A DNA stretch of 38,652 nt from Pelagibacteraceae bacterium AG-464-B04. Lineage in GTDB: Bacteria; Pseudomonadota; Alphaproteobacteria; Pelagibacterales; Pelagibacteraceae. Shown here piece after piece: positions 17,498-25,232 of the stretch. The position numbers were made by a program, and so were the translations under genes. The notes under the pieces were generated by a model. It searched no databases, was not told the origin of the DNA, and worked only from the letters and a program-made list of their open reading frames with translations. The stretch spans positions 1-38,652 of the forward strand of contig QCRZ01000006.1 in NCBI GenBank assembly GCA_003209225.1, written 5' to 3'. Numbering within the stretch: the stretch's first letter is position 1; each line of letters begins with the position of its first letter.

Positions 17498-18625
17498 TTA
17501 CTTATTAAAAAAACCAGTTATAACTTTAGAAATAAAATTAATATCTTTTTTTTCCAATTTTTGATGAAATGGAAGACTCAGAGTTTGTTTCGACCATTTT
17601 TCACTTTTTGGAAAAGTATTTTTCTTAATTTTATATTTATTCTTATAATAATTTAGTTGTGTAATTGATTTATAATTTACAGTAACAAAAATATTTTTCT
17701 TCAACAAATATTCAATAAGTTTGTCTCTATACTTTTCATTAACTCCTATTGGAAATAAATGAAAATCGCGATTAACAAAAGATGATTTTGGGAAAAAAAT
17801 ATCATTAATATTCTTAAATGCCTTAATGTATTGATCAAAAATTTTTTTTCTATTATTTCTTAGTTTACTATAGTTAATTACTTGTTCTTCGAGCAAAGAA
17901 GCATTAACATCACTTAGATTAGCTTTAAATCCAACTTGCTTTACATCCCATGGTACATATTTCTTTTTAACAAATCTCTTAAAAGCAGGTTTTGTCATTC
18001 CATTATTTGATATTGATTTAATCTTTTCCATCAAATTTTTATGATTCGATATAATAGCGCCGCCCTCACCACATGTTATATTTTTTGTCGCATAAAATGA
18101 GAAAACTGCAAAATCTGAATAGTACCCTAAAGGTTTATAATTAGGATAAAGGCCATAAAAAGTGTGAGCACAATCTTCGATAATAAAAATTTTTTTTTTT
18201 GTAGCAATTTTTTTTTTTAATTTCCGTGAATCAAAAAGATTACCATAAAGATGTACAGGCATAATAACTTTAGTTTTTTTTGTAATTTTTTTAATGCAAT
18301 CTTCTACGTCAAGTAACTTTGTTTTCTCATCTATGTCAGCAAACACAACTTTTCCCCCTACCATCTCAACTACGTTAGCGCACGCAACAAATGTACAGGC
18401 AGGAACAATTACTTCGTCATCTTTCTTTAAATTTATTGACATTAAAATTGAGATTAATCCATTAGTCCAAGAATTTGTAAGATAACAATATTTCTTATTA
18501 AAACGTTCTGAAATTAATCTCTCCACATTTTCAGAAATTGGACCAGATGTTAAATAAAGACTATTTAAAGCTTTCTTTAAGTAATTTTTGTTTTTTTTAA
18601 GGTTGTGTTTATAAAAATGAATCAT
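17498..18625 (-). CDS. DegT/DnrJ/EryC1-family PLP-dependent sugar aminotransferase
   Basis: 375 residues. FSFYATKNITCGEGGAI holds the PLP-binding Lys181. IIEDCAHTFYG carries Asp151 (contacts the PLP nitrogen) and the following His. VPACTFVACANVVEMVGGKVVFADID is the conserved cofactor loop, and LFPIGV with NYKSITQLNYY is the C-terminal domain. These enzymes aminate nucleotide-linked keto-sugars such as 4-keto-6-deoxyhexoses for surface glycans. The gene overlaps the upstream SDR gene by four bases, so a keto-sugar made by an SDR could be handed to this aminotransferase. The precise sugar is unknown. Confidence 0.92.
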   Translation of the reverse strand: MIHFYKHNLKKNKNYLKKALNSLYLTSGPISENVERLISERFNKKYCYLTNSWTNGLISILMSINLKKDDEVIVPACTFVACANVVEMVGGKVVFADIDEKTKLLDVEDCIKKITKKTKVIMPVHLYGNLFDSRKLKKKIATKKKIFIIEDCAHTFYGLYPNYKPLGYYSDFAVFSFYATKNITCGEGGAIISNHKNLMEKIKSISNNGMTKPAFKRFVKKKYVPWDVKQVGFKANLSDVNASLLEEQVINYSKLRNNRKKIFDQYIKAFKNINDIFFPKSSFVNRDFHLFPIGVNEKYRDKLIEYLLKKNIFVTVNYKSITQLNYYKNKYKIKKNTFPKSEKWSKQTLSLPFHQKLEKKDINFISKVITGFFNK

Positions 18626-19602
18626 ATTTTTTTTTTAATTAAATAATCTTTATAGACATTTAAAGTAATTTTTTTACTATCAAAAGGCGTTTTATCTCTT
18701 TTTATGGACTTGTAGCATTTAATTATTGATTTGCTTACATAAGAATTAAAATTAAATTTTCCAACAACAAATTTTTTAGCAGAATTCATAGACACTTTGT
18801 AAGATCTTTTGTCGATATTATGTTTTTCATGTGAGACAAGAACATTTTTATGTTTTGTTAAGTTAATAATTTTTTGAGTTAACGAAACGATATTTGAATT
18901 AAAAACGCCCAGGTTGAAAATTTTATTTAAAAAATATTTTTTTTTATCTTGAATTATTTGGTTTATGGCCAAGCAAACAAACTCGTTAAAACAAAAAAAC
19001 CTTTGTTGCTCTCCACCTAAAATTTCAATTTTTTTTAAGTAAATCATGTCTTTAATTATTTTGTTTATAGCTAAATCATATCTCATTCTTGGAGACCATC
19101 CGTATAAAGTTCCCAATCTAAGAATTGTAAAACTAAAATAATTATTTTTAATTATTTTTTTTTCGTATTTTAAGCAAAGCTTGCTGTACAAAGATATCGG
19201 AGCTGGATTAGTTTTTTCGTTAATGACTTTTGAGTTATTTCCATAAACAGAACATGACGACATGTAAATGTATCTTTTTAAATTTTTGCATTTTCTAATT
19301 TTTTTAATCATTTTTATTTTATTTAGATAGTTTATTTTATTTGTAAACTTTGGATTGAGTTCAGATGCTGGATCATTAGAAATATTAACCAAATCAATAA
19401 TAAAATAAAATTTTTTAAAGAAAATTTCCTTTAATGAATTATAATCTTTGCGTATTAACTTATAATTTTTTAATTTTTTAGAATTATTTCTTCCAAAAAA
19501 ACATTTATCAATACCTGTAATAAAATAACCTTTTTTTGCCAAATATGGGACTAAAATTGACCCAAGGTATCCCTCCGAACCTAATACTAAAACGTCATAC
19601 AT
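18622..19602 (-). CDS. NAD-dependent epimerase/dehydratase (extended SDR), catalytic Lys replaced
   Basis: 326 residues. VLVLGSEGYLGSILVPYL has the GxxGxxG motif (Gly8, Gly11, Gly14). YIYMSSCSVYG (about 111-121) gives the SDR Ser region and ILRLGTLYGWSPRMRYDLAIN the substrate-binding loop. At the YxxxK site, Tyr139 is followed by SKLC, so residue 143 is Cys (codon at 19174-19176) instead of the catalytic Lys. Lys141 and Lys145 flank it. It may therefore have altered or no redox activity, unless a neighbouring Lys substitutes. By family it acts on a nucleotide sugar. It is co-transcribed with the DegT aminotransferase downstream. Confidence 0.8.
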   Translation of the reverse strand: MYDVLVLGSEGYLGSILVPYLAKKGYFITGIDKCFFGRNNSKKLKNYKLIRKDYNSLKEIFFKKFYFIIDLVNISNDPASELNPKFTNKINYLNKIKMIKKIRKCKNLKRYIYMSSCSVYGNNSKVINEKTNPAPISLYSKLCLKYEKKIIKNNYFSFTILRLGTLYGWSPRMRYDLAINKIIKDMIYLKKIEILGGEQQRFFCFNEFVCLAINQIIQDKKKYFLNKIFNLGVFNSNIVSLTQKIINLTKHKNVLVSHEKHNIDKRSYKVSMNSAKKFVVGKFNFNSYVSKSIIKCYKSIKRDKTPFDSKKITLNVYKDYLIKKKI

Positions 19603-19715
19603 AAAATATCTTCTTAATTAAAATTTACTCATTAAAGATATTCTCATATATTATAGTTTTATTGTTATATAAATAAAAAAATATCCTGAATAAATATGGA
19701 CAAAATTTCTTAAAA

Positions 19716-20603
19716 ATGAAAATTTACTTAACGACATTTGCTTCTTCAGACCTAAAGCAATCTGCTAAAAGATTTAGAAAACAGGCTGAACAGATGGGTA
19801 TTTATGACAAAATTTTTATATTTAATGAAAATGATTTCGATGAGGACTTTAAAAAATATGTATTTTCGCTGATAAAAAAAGGTAAATCAAATGGATATGG
19901 TTATTTTGTATGGCAATGTTACTTTCATAAAATAATTTTAAATAAAATTGATACAGGGGATATTTATCATTGGTGTGATGTAGGTTGTCATTTTAATTAT
20001 TACGGTCTTAAAAGATTAAAAGAGTATGTAAAAATTGTTAATACATGTGAATCTGGTATTCTCGCTTTTCAGTATAAAAACCCTAATTTTATGAATCAAA
20101 ATAAAAGTTTTACCTTTCCTAATTATATGGAGTATGAATACACAAAAGCAGATTTGATTAAATTTTTTAAATTAAATTATGATCACGATATTATTAATTC
20201 TCCACAAATTTGGGGAGGTTCTTTTTTCTTAAAAAAAAACAAATCATCACAAGAAATAATGAATCAATATTATAACATCACTAGAAATCGTTTTGACTTA
20301 ATTGATGATGATGAAAAAAAATTTATTGAAAAAAATTGTTCTAGCTTTATACAACATCGACATCCACAAAGTGTTTTATCTATTCTATTCAAGATGTACA
20401 ATTGTGAACTTTTGTCAGCTTACGAATCTGAGTGGGCTTTAGACAAAGATGGTAAAAGAACATGGTCACACTTAGAACAATATCCAATTTTAGCTAAAAG
20501 AGATAAAAAAAAAAATATTTTTTTTAGATTTATTGATAGACAAAAAAGAACAATTAGAAGAAAAAGAAAAATTATTAGCAAATGGATAAAATTTAACAAT
20601 TAA
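19716..20603 (+). CDS. glycosyltransferase-like protein of unknown specificity
   Basis: 295 residues. KIYLTTFASSDLKQSAKRFRKQAEQMG at the start, GYGYFVWQCYFHKIIL (60-75) and DIYHWCDVGCHFN (82-94) match a poorly characterised family in which a GxGYWxWKPY segment precedes a YxDxG sequence resembling a GT-A metal motif. A conserved IWGGSFFLKKN (about 164-174) follows, and the C-terminus is very basic (KRTIRRKRKIISKW). Transfer of a sugar in surface glycan assembly is a reasonable guess, supported by the neighbouring sugar genes, but no function is established here. Its Phe/Tyr/Lys-rich, AT-biased codons resemble its accessory neighbours. Confidence 0.6.
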   Translation: MKIYLTTFASSDLKQSAKRFRKQAEQMGIYDKIFIFNENDFDEDFKKYVFSLIKKGKSNGYGYFVWQCYFHKIILNKIDTGDIYHWCDVGCHFNYYGLKRLKEYVKIVNTCESGILAFQYKNPNFMNQNKSFTFPNYMEYEYTKADLIKFFKLNYDHDIINSPQIWGGSFFLKKNKSSQEIMNQYYNITRNRFDLIDDDEKKFIEKNCSSFIQHRHPQSVLSILFKMYNCELLSAYESEWALDKDGKRTWSHLEQYPILAKRDKKKNIFFRFIDRQKRTIRRKRKIISKWIKFNN

Positions 20604-20748
20604 ACTTTTGCATAATTATTCAACTTTATTATAATAATTTTAACATTTAAATAGTTTATAATAAAACTTTATATTATTAATATTTGACGCTACAAAAATT
20701 TTTAAATTAACTTTGTTTGATCTAATTATTAGATTTTCTCCGATTAAA

Positions 20749-20778
20749 TTGACAATTATTCATTAATAAAACAATAAT
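20749..20778 (+). promoter_or_regulatory. candidate promoter for tRNA-Ser
   Basis: TTGACA (20749-20754), an 18-base spacer and AATAAT (20773-20778) lie about 64 bases before the mature tRNA 5' end, in the 238-base gap after the glycosyltransferase-like gene. The -35 is a perfect match and the -10 five of six. I see no other structure in this gap. Confidence 0.4.
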
Positions 20779-20841
20779 TAAAAATTGTAGTTGTGTTAGA
20801 TTCTAAAAAAATATATTAAATTCCTTGAACAACATAACTTG

Positions 20842-20931
20842 GGAAAGGTGGCTGAGCGGTTGAAAGCACTGGTCTTGAAAACCAGCAATGGGGCAACTCA
20901 TTCGTGGGTTCGAATCCCACCCTTTCCGCCA
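20842..20931 (+). tRNA. tRNA-Ser (anticodon UGA)
   Basis: The acceptor stem GGAAAGG (20842-20848) pairs with CCTTTCC (20921-20927), followed by discriminator G and an encoded CCA (20929-20931). The anticodon stem CTGGT/ACCAG (20869-20873, 20881-20885) encloses the loop CTTGAAA with anticodon TGA at 20876-20878, reading UCA and related Ser codons. A long variable arm (about 20886-20903), typical of serine tRNAs, and the T arm GTGGG-TTCGAAT-CCCAC are present. The CCA end abuts the stop codon of the convergent sdhE gene with no base between. Confidence 0.97.
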
Positions 20932-21192
20932 TCATTGCTTAAATTTAAAATTTTTTAAAAGATTTGATACATTGTTAATAGGAATTTTTTTTTTAAGATC
21001 TTTGTTTAAATACCACTTTAAAAGACTATCATCATCTATATTTAATAATTTTTCTAAATATTTTAATTCATTTATATTAAAATTATTAAGATATTTTTTT
21101 ACAAATTTGCTGAGTATTAAATCCATCTCCTTCATCCCTCGATGTTCAGATCTAAACAAAATTTTTTTTTTAAGCTGTTCTATATTGTTCAT
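20932..21192 (-). CDS. sdhE: succinate dehydrogenase flavinylation factor SdhE
   Basis: 86 residues, the family size. SEHRGMKEMDLIL contains the invariant RGxxE (Arg18-Gly-Met-Lys-Glu22) that binds the flavoprotein. LEKLLNIDDDSLLKWYL matches the conserved D..L..W helix. SdhE promotes covalent FAD attachment to SdhA in the cytoplasm. It is divergent from recG (33 bases between starts), an arrangement common in alphaproteobacteria. Its TGA ends exactly where the tRNA-Ser CCA begins on the other strand, so the two transcripts must overlap at their 3' ends. Confidence 0.9.
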   Translation of the reverse strand: MNNIEQLKKKILFRSEHRGMKEMDLILSKFVKKYLNNFNINELKYLEKLLNIDDDSLLKWYLNKDLKKKIPINNVSNLLKNFKFKQ

Positions 21193-21225
21193 AATTTAAT
21201 AAAAATAAGTATATAATATAAAACA

Positions 21226-23289
21226 ATGAGTCACACAAAAAGTTATGAATTTTTGTTAAATGATATTTCTACACTAAAAGGTGTGGGCAAAAAAACAAAA
21301 CAGTTATTAAGAAAAAAAAACATTAAAACTTTGTTTGATATTTTATGGCATCTACCTCAGGCATTTACTGATAGATCAAATCTAGTGAAAGCAAACAAAC
21401 TAGAAATTGGTAAAATTTGCACAATTAAGGTTCAGGTTTTGAAACATAATATCCCAAGAATTAGAAATTTACCGAACACTGTAAAATGTGAAGATGCAAC
21501 TGGTAAATTAGATATAGTTTTCTTTAATAGTAGAGAAGGATATATAAAAAAAATACTACCAATTAATAAATGGGTCATAATTAGTGGAAAAGTAAATTTT
21601 TATAATAAAAAATACCAAATCACAAATCCTGATTATATAGTTCCTTTAGATAAAGAAGAATTTGTAAAAAAAGTTATTCCAAAATACTCTTTGACAGAAG
21701 GAATTACTGAGAAAATTTATAGAAATATTATTGAACAAGTTCTACGAAAATTACCCTCAATTCCTGAGTGGCATAATCAGAATATATTAAAATATTTTAA
21801 TAATAAGAGTTGGAAAGAATCAATATTACACCTTCATAATCATAAAAATAAAAATAATCTAAGATCAAATTTTTTTAAGAGATTAGTTTACGATGAAATA
21901 TTATCACATTTTTTAGTATTGTCTCAATTAAGAATAAAAATAAAAAAAATAAAAAAAATAAAAAAAGTATTTAATAATAAATTAGAAAAAATTCTTACCA
22001 AAAATTTTAATTTTTTTCTTACAAAAAATCAAATTGAAATAATAAAGGAAATTAATAAAGATTTATCTTCACATTCTAAAATGTTTAGACTTTTGCAAGG
22101 AGATGTGGGCTCTGGTAAAACAATTGTATCATTAATTGCTGCAGCAAATGTGGCTGAGGCTGGATACAAAGTTGCCTTCATGGCACCAACCGAAATACTT
22201 TCTAATCAACATTATTTGCTAGCAAAGAAAATTTTTAAAGGAACTAATGTAGGAATTGAACTCTTAACTGGTAAGTCTTTATCTGTTGATAAAAAAAAAA
22301 TAATTAGTTTATTAAAAAAAAAAAATTCCATTATTTTATTTGGAACACATGCTTTGTTTCAAAAAAAAATTGAGTATAACAATTTAGGTTTAATAGTCAT
22401 AGACGAACAACATAAATTTGGAGTCAAACAGAGAATGGAGTTATCCAATAAAGGTGGTGATAATTGCGATATACTAGTTATGTCAGCCACACCCATTCCT
22501 CGGACTTTAATAATGACAATTTATGGTGATATGGATGTTTCAAAAATAACTGAAAAGCCCTCTTATAGAAAGAAAATTAAAACATTTAGTAAACCAGAAT
22601 TTAAATTAAATGAAGTAATTAATTTTATAAAAACTGAAATTAATAATAACAATCAAGTTTTTTGGGTTTGCCCTTTGATAGAAGAGTCTAAGATATTAAA
22701 TTATGAAGCTGCAGTAAAGAAGTATGATTTTTTAAAAAATTTATTTCCTAAAAAAGTTGGACTAATACATGGGTCTTTACAAAAAGAAGAAAAAGATGAT
22801 GTATTGAAAAAGTTTTTGCTCAACAAAATTCAAATACTAGTTTCTACTACTGTTATTGAAGTAGGAATTGATTTTCCTAATGCCAACGTTATTGTAATAG
22901 AAAACTCTAATAAATTTGGATTATCTCAACTTCATCAGCTAAGGGGAAGAGTTGGTAGAAGCAATAGACAGGGAACTTGTATTTTATTATATAAAAAGGG
23001 TTTAAGTGAAAATGCAAAAAAAAGAATTAATATCCTTAAATCAACAAACAATGGTTTTGAAATAGCTGAAGAAGATATGAAGTTAAGGGGATTTGGAGAT
23101 ATGCTTGGATATAAACAAAGTGGTATTAAAGATTTTAAATTGGCTGACCCTGTCCATCATGAGGATTTATTTGAACTGGTTAAACAAAACATTAAGCAAA
23201 TTGAAAATAATATTGCTATTGAGCAAAAATATGAGCCACTATTAAAATTGTATGATCAAGCTGATATTATTAATGAAATAAACAGTTAG
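21226..23289 (+). CDS. recG: ATP-dependent DNA helicase RecG
   Basis: 687 residues, full length. The N-terminal wedge domain (ISTLKGVGKKTKQLL, WHLPQAFTDRS) is followed by helicase motifs: LLQGDVGSGKTIV (Walker A, about 288-300), MAPTEILSNQH, VIDEQHKFGVKQR (DEQH box), MSATPIPRTL, STTVIEVGIDFPNA, and HQLRGRVGRS (motif VI). LRGFGDMLGYKQSG is a RecG-specific C-terminal element. It remodels stalled forks and Holliday junctions. A TATAAT lies at 21212-21217, only nine bases before the ATG, suggesting a very short leader. Its end overlaps the convergent DUF502 gene by four bases. Confidence 0.97.
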   Translation: MSHTKSYEFLLNDISTLKGVGKKTKQLLRKKNIKTLFDILWHLPQAFTDRSNLVKANKLEIGKICTIKVQVLKHNIPRIRNLPNTVKCEDATGKLDIVFFNSREGYIKKILPINKWVIISGKVNFYNKKYQITNPDYIVPLDKEEFVKKVIPKYSLTEGITEKIYRNIIEQVLRKLPSIPEWHNQNILKYFNNKSWKESILHLHNHKNKNNLRSNFFKRLVYDEILSHFLVLSQLRIKIKKIKKIKKVFNNKLEKILTKNFNFFLTKNQIEIIKEINKDLSSHSKMFRLLQGDVGSGKTIVSLIAAANVAEAGYKVAFMAPTEILSNQHYLLAKKIFKGTNVGIELLTGKSLSVDKKKIISLLKKKNSIILFGTHALFQKKIEYNNLGLIVIDEQHKFGVKQRMELSNKGGDNCDILVMSATPIPRTLIMTIYGDMDVSKITEKPSYRKKIKTFSKPEFKLNEVINFIKTEINNNNQVFWVCPLIEESKILNYEAAVKKYDFLKNLFPKKVGLIHGSLQKEEKDDVLKKFLLNKIQILVSTTVIEVGIDFPNANVIVIENSNKFGLSQLHQLRGRVGRSNRQGTCILLYKKGLSENAKKRINILKSTNNGFEIAEEDMKLRGFGDMLGYKQSGIKDFKLADPVHHEDLFELVKQNIKQIENNIAIEQKYEPLLKLYDQADIINEINS

Positions 23290-23900
23290 TTATCTTGCAT
23301 TTTAGGATTTGAAGTTCCTGCTGAAACTATAAATGTAGAAGCTTCTTCAAAGGACATATCTAAATATTTTACTTCACTTTTTTCAAACATTAATAAAAAT
23401 CCACTCGTAGGATTTGGTGTGGTGGGAATAAAAACATTTATTAATTCTTTGTTAGTTTTTGAAGTTATTTCACCTTTATTTTCTTGAGTAGCAAATCCAA
23501 CAGCCCAAGATCCTTTTCTTGGATATTCTACTAAAACCACACTTTTTTTTTTATTTTTATTAGTTTTGGCAAAAGTTTCTGTCATTTGACCAATAGCTGA
23601 ATAAATTGTTCTTAAAAAAGGAATTTTTTTAAAAATATCATTCACAAATTTTAAAAGTCTTCTCCCTAAAAAGGATAATGATAACCAACCAATAAGAGTA
23701 ATAGCAAATATTGAAATGATAATCTCTATTCCCGGAATCGAATATGGAAGATAGCTATTTGGATTAATTTCACTAGGTAAAATTTTGGAAGAAATTTTAA
23801 TAATAAACAAAGTTAAATACAGAGTAATTCCAATTGGTATTAAAACTACAATTCCTGCTATAAAATAATTTCTTAATCTGGCAAATATTGAAACTTTCAT
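23286..23900 (-). CDS. DUF502-family membrane protein
   Basis: 204 residues. Two hydrophobic segments (about 11-33 and 52-74: NYFIAGIVVLIPIGITLYL and IEIIISIFAITLIGWLSLSF) precede a soluble domain. GRRLLKFVNDIFKKIPFLRTIYSAIGQMTETF, KKSVVLVEYPRKGSWAVGFATQE and VFIPTTPNPTSGFLLMF are the diagnostic DUF502 blocks. The biochemical role is unknown. Its place beside recG is seen in other alphaproteobacteria. It overlaps the 3' end of recG on the opposite strand. Confidence 0.9.
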   Translation of the reverse strand: MKVSIFARLRNYFIAGIVVLIPIGITLYLTLFIIKISSKILPSEINPNSYLPYSIPGIEIIISIFAITLIGWLSLSFLGRRLLKFVNDIFKKIPFLRTIYSAIGQMTETFAKTNKNKKKSVVLVEYPRKGSWAVGFATQENKGEITSKTNKELINVFIPTTPNPTSGFLLMFEKSEVKYLDMSFEEASTFIVSAGTSNPKMQDN

Positions 23901-24019
23901 TTTAGTTATTTATATATATCAATATTTAATATAAAATAATCAAATTAAAAACTAACTTTTATGCATTTTCTATTTAAAATCGCTTATTTTTACAATAAAT
24001 TTATATATAATGACAAAAT

Positions 24020-24844
24020 ATGAATAGAAGAAAGTTTATTAGCTATATTGGCTGTAGTTGTTGTAGTCTACTTTTAAATCAATGTAGCACTGTTCCAATT
24101 ACTGATAGAAGGCAGCTAAGATTAATACCTGAGTCTTCATTAAATAATCAAGCGGCACAAATATATGAGCAGGTTAAAAAAAAAGAAAAGTTAAGTGATG
24201 ATTTAAATCAATTAAATCAAATCAAAGAAATTGGAGGTCGAATTGAAGATGCTGTAAGTGAATACTTTGATCGAAATAACATTCCAGATCCTACAGTTAA
24301 TTTTGATTGGGAATATATTTTGGTAGAAAATAAAAAAGTTAAAAATGCCTGGTGTATGCCTGGAGGAAAAATTGCTGTATACACAGGAATTTTAGAAGTT
24401 ACAAAAAACAAGCATGGATTGTCAGCTGTAATGGGTCATGAGATTGCTCATGCTGTCGCAAAGCATTCCATTGAAAGAGCTAGCAGAAGTATGGTTTTAA
24501 ATGTTGGAACTCAAATAGCAGATATAGCGACGGGTGGTAAACTCTCTCAAGCATCAAGGGTTACTGGTGTTAATGTAGCTGGGATGCTTGCTCAATTCGG
24601 AATTAATAATCCCTTTAACAGAAAACAAGAAAGTGAAGCTGATTATCTTGGTTTAATTTTTTCTTCATTATCAGGATATGATATTAGAGAAACAACTAAA
24701 ATTTGGGAGAGAATGAAAAAAGCTAATAAAGGAAAAGAACCACCTGAATGGATGAGCACTCATCCCTCAACAACTAGAAGAATTCAACAGATTTCCGATT
24801 GGATACCAGGAATAATACTTGATTATCCGCCAGTCAAAACCTAA
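24020..24844 (+). CDS. M48-family zinc metalloprotease, probable exported lipoprotein
   Basis: 274 residues. VMGHEIAHAVAKHS holds the HExxH zinc motif (His140, Glu141, His144) and QESEADYLGL supplies the third ligand Glu. The N-terminus has twin arginines (NRRKFI) and a Cys-rich hydrophobic stretch ending in LNQC (Cys22) before STVPITDRRQLRLI, a segment that in homologues follows the lipidated Cys. The -1 residue Gln is unusual for a lipobox, so lipidation is uncertain. Relatives (YggG/LoiP, BepA) degrade or assemble outer-membrane proteins. TATAAT at 24006-24011 suggests an almost leaderless transcript. Confidence 0.9.
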   Translation: MNRRKFISYIGCSCCSLLLNQCSTVPITDRRQLRLIPESSLNNQAAQIYEQVKKKEKLSDDLNQLNQIKEIGGRIEDAVSEYFDRNNIPDPTVNFDWEYILVENKKVKNAWCMPGGKIAVYTGILEVTKNKHGLSAVMGHEIAHAVAKHSIERASRSMVLNVGTQIADIATGGKLSQASRVTGVNVAGMLAQFGINNPFNRKQESEADYLGLIFSSLSGYDIRETTKIWERMKKANKGKEPPEWMSTHPSTTRRIQQISDWIPGIILDYPPVKT

Positions 24845-24888
24845 TAGAATTTTTTATTATTTATATTATATTAAATCTTAAGATTATT

Positions 24889-24916
24889 TTGACAATTATA
24901 CAGATTTAAATATAGT
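24889..24916 (+). promoter_or_regulatory. strong promoter before two tiny ORFs
   Basis: A perfect TTGACA (24889-24894), a 16-base spacer and TATAGT (24911-24916, five of six) form the best promoter match I found in the window. Predicted initiation near 24923 leaves about 20 bases before the first tiny ORF. No regulator site was recognised. Confidence 0.7.
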
Positions 24917-24934
24917 GGATTAATTAATATTAAA

Positions 24935-24938
24935 GGAG
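24935..24938 (+). promoter_or_regulatory. Shine-Dalgarno for tiny ORF 1
   Basis: GGAG within AAAGGAGAC, five bases before ATG 24944. SD sequences this good are rare at gene starts in the window, which supports translation. Confidence 0.7.
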
Positions 24939-24943
24939 ACATA

Positions 24944-25012
24944 ATGGCTGATGTAATAGTTTTTTTTGCTGTGGCACACATAATTGCTACTCTATTTTAT
25001 AACATGCAATAA
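24944..25012 (+). CDS. tiny membrane peptide 1 (22 residues)
   Basis: ATG 24944 to TAA 25010-25012 encodes MADVIVFFAVAHIIATLFYNMQ, nearly all hydrophobic and long enough to cross a membrane once. It has a near-consensus promoter, a strong SD at ideal spacing and a terminator after the second ORF, so it looks like a real gene despite its size. I do not recognise a family. The ending FYNMQ resembles the ending YYWMQ of the next tiny ORF, so the two may be related. Possible roles are a small accessory subunit of a membrane complex, like CydX, a membrane regulator, or a type I toxin-like peptide. None is shown by the sequence. Confidence 0.65.
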   Translation: MADVIVFFAVAHIIATLFYNMQ

Positions 25013-25061
25013 ACAAATTTAGTGGAACACAATATAATAAAGAGAAAGAATTAGATAAAAT

Positions 25062-25066
25062 GGAGG
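25062..25066 (+). promoter_or_regulatory. Shine-Dalgarno for tiny ORF 2
   Basis: GGAGG, four bases before ATG 25071. It also contains an in-frame alternative ATG at 25060 for a 9-codon frame (MEDKWKLRF), which is less convincing. Confidence 0.65.
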
Positions 25067-25070
25067 ATAA

Positions 25071-25127
25071 ATGGAAATTGCGCTTTTAATTTTTCTAGCT
25101 GCTGCTATGTACTATTGGATGCAATAG
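25071..25127 (+). CDS. tiny membrane peptide 2 (18 residues)
   Basis: ATG 25071 to TAG 25125-25127 encodes MEIALLIFLAAAMYYWMQ, a single short hydrophobic segment. The GGAGG four bases upstream is among the strongest ribosome sites in the window. It lies 58 bases after tiny ORF 1 and before the shared terminator, so both are likely on one transcript. A TATAAT at 25033-25038 could give it an extra start site, though no -35 was found. The similar small size, hydrophobic core and aromatic-x-MQ end suggest an ancient duplication or convergent membrane function. The function is unknown. Confidence 0.6.
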   Translation: MEIALLIFLAAAMYYWMQ

Positions 25128-25153
25128 CTACAACTAATAATTTAATTAATTAT

Positions 25154-25212
25154 AAAAAAAACATCATTTTAACTAAAAAGGTATTTTCTTAGTTTTAATG
25201 ATGTTTTTTTTT
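25154..25212 (+). terminator. bidirectional intrinsic terminator
   Basis: Eight A plus CATCATT (25154-25168) pairs with AATGATG plus nine T (25197-25212). An inner AACTAA/TTAGTT stem (25171-25176, 25189-25194) is separated by a TT/TT internal loop, with a 12-base apical loop. The T tract serves the plus strand (tiny ORFs), and the A tract gives a U tract for the minus-strand gene that ends at 25233. Confidence 0.85.
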
Positions 25213-25232
25213 CGAAAAAGGATAATAAAAAA

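Noticed and set aside
20904-20931. tRNA-Ser 3' end as an integration (att) site
   Set aside because: No second copy of the tRNA end and no integrase gene were seen in the window.
20888-21199. Plus-strand ORF of 103 codons starting inside tRNA-Ser
   Set aside because: It begins within the tRNA and runs antisense to sdhE, whose RGxxE motif makes the other strand the real gene.
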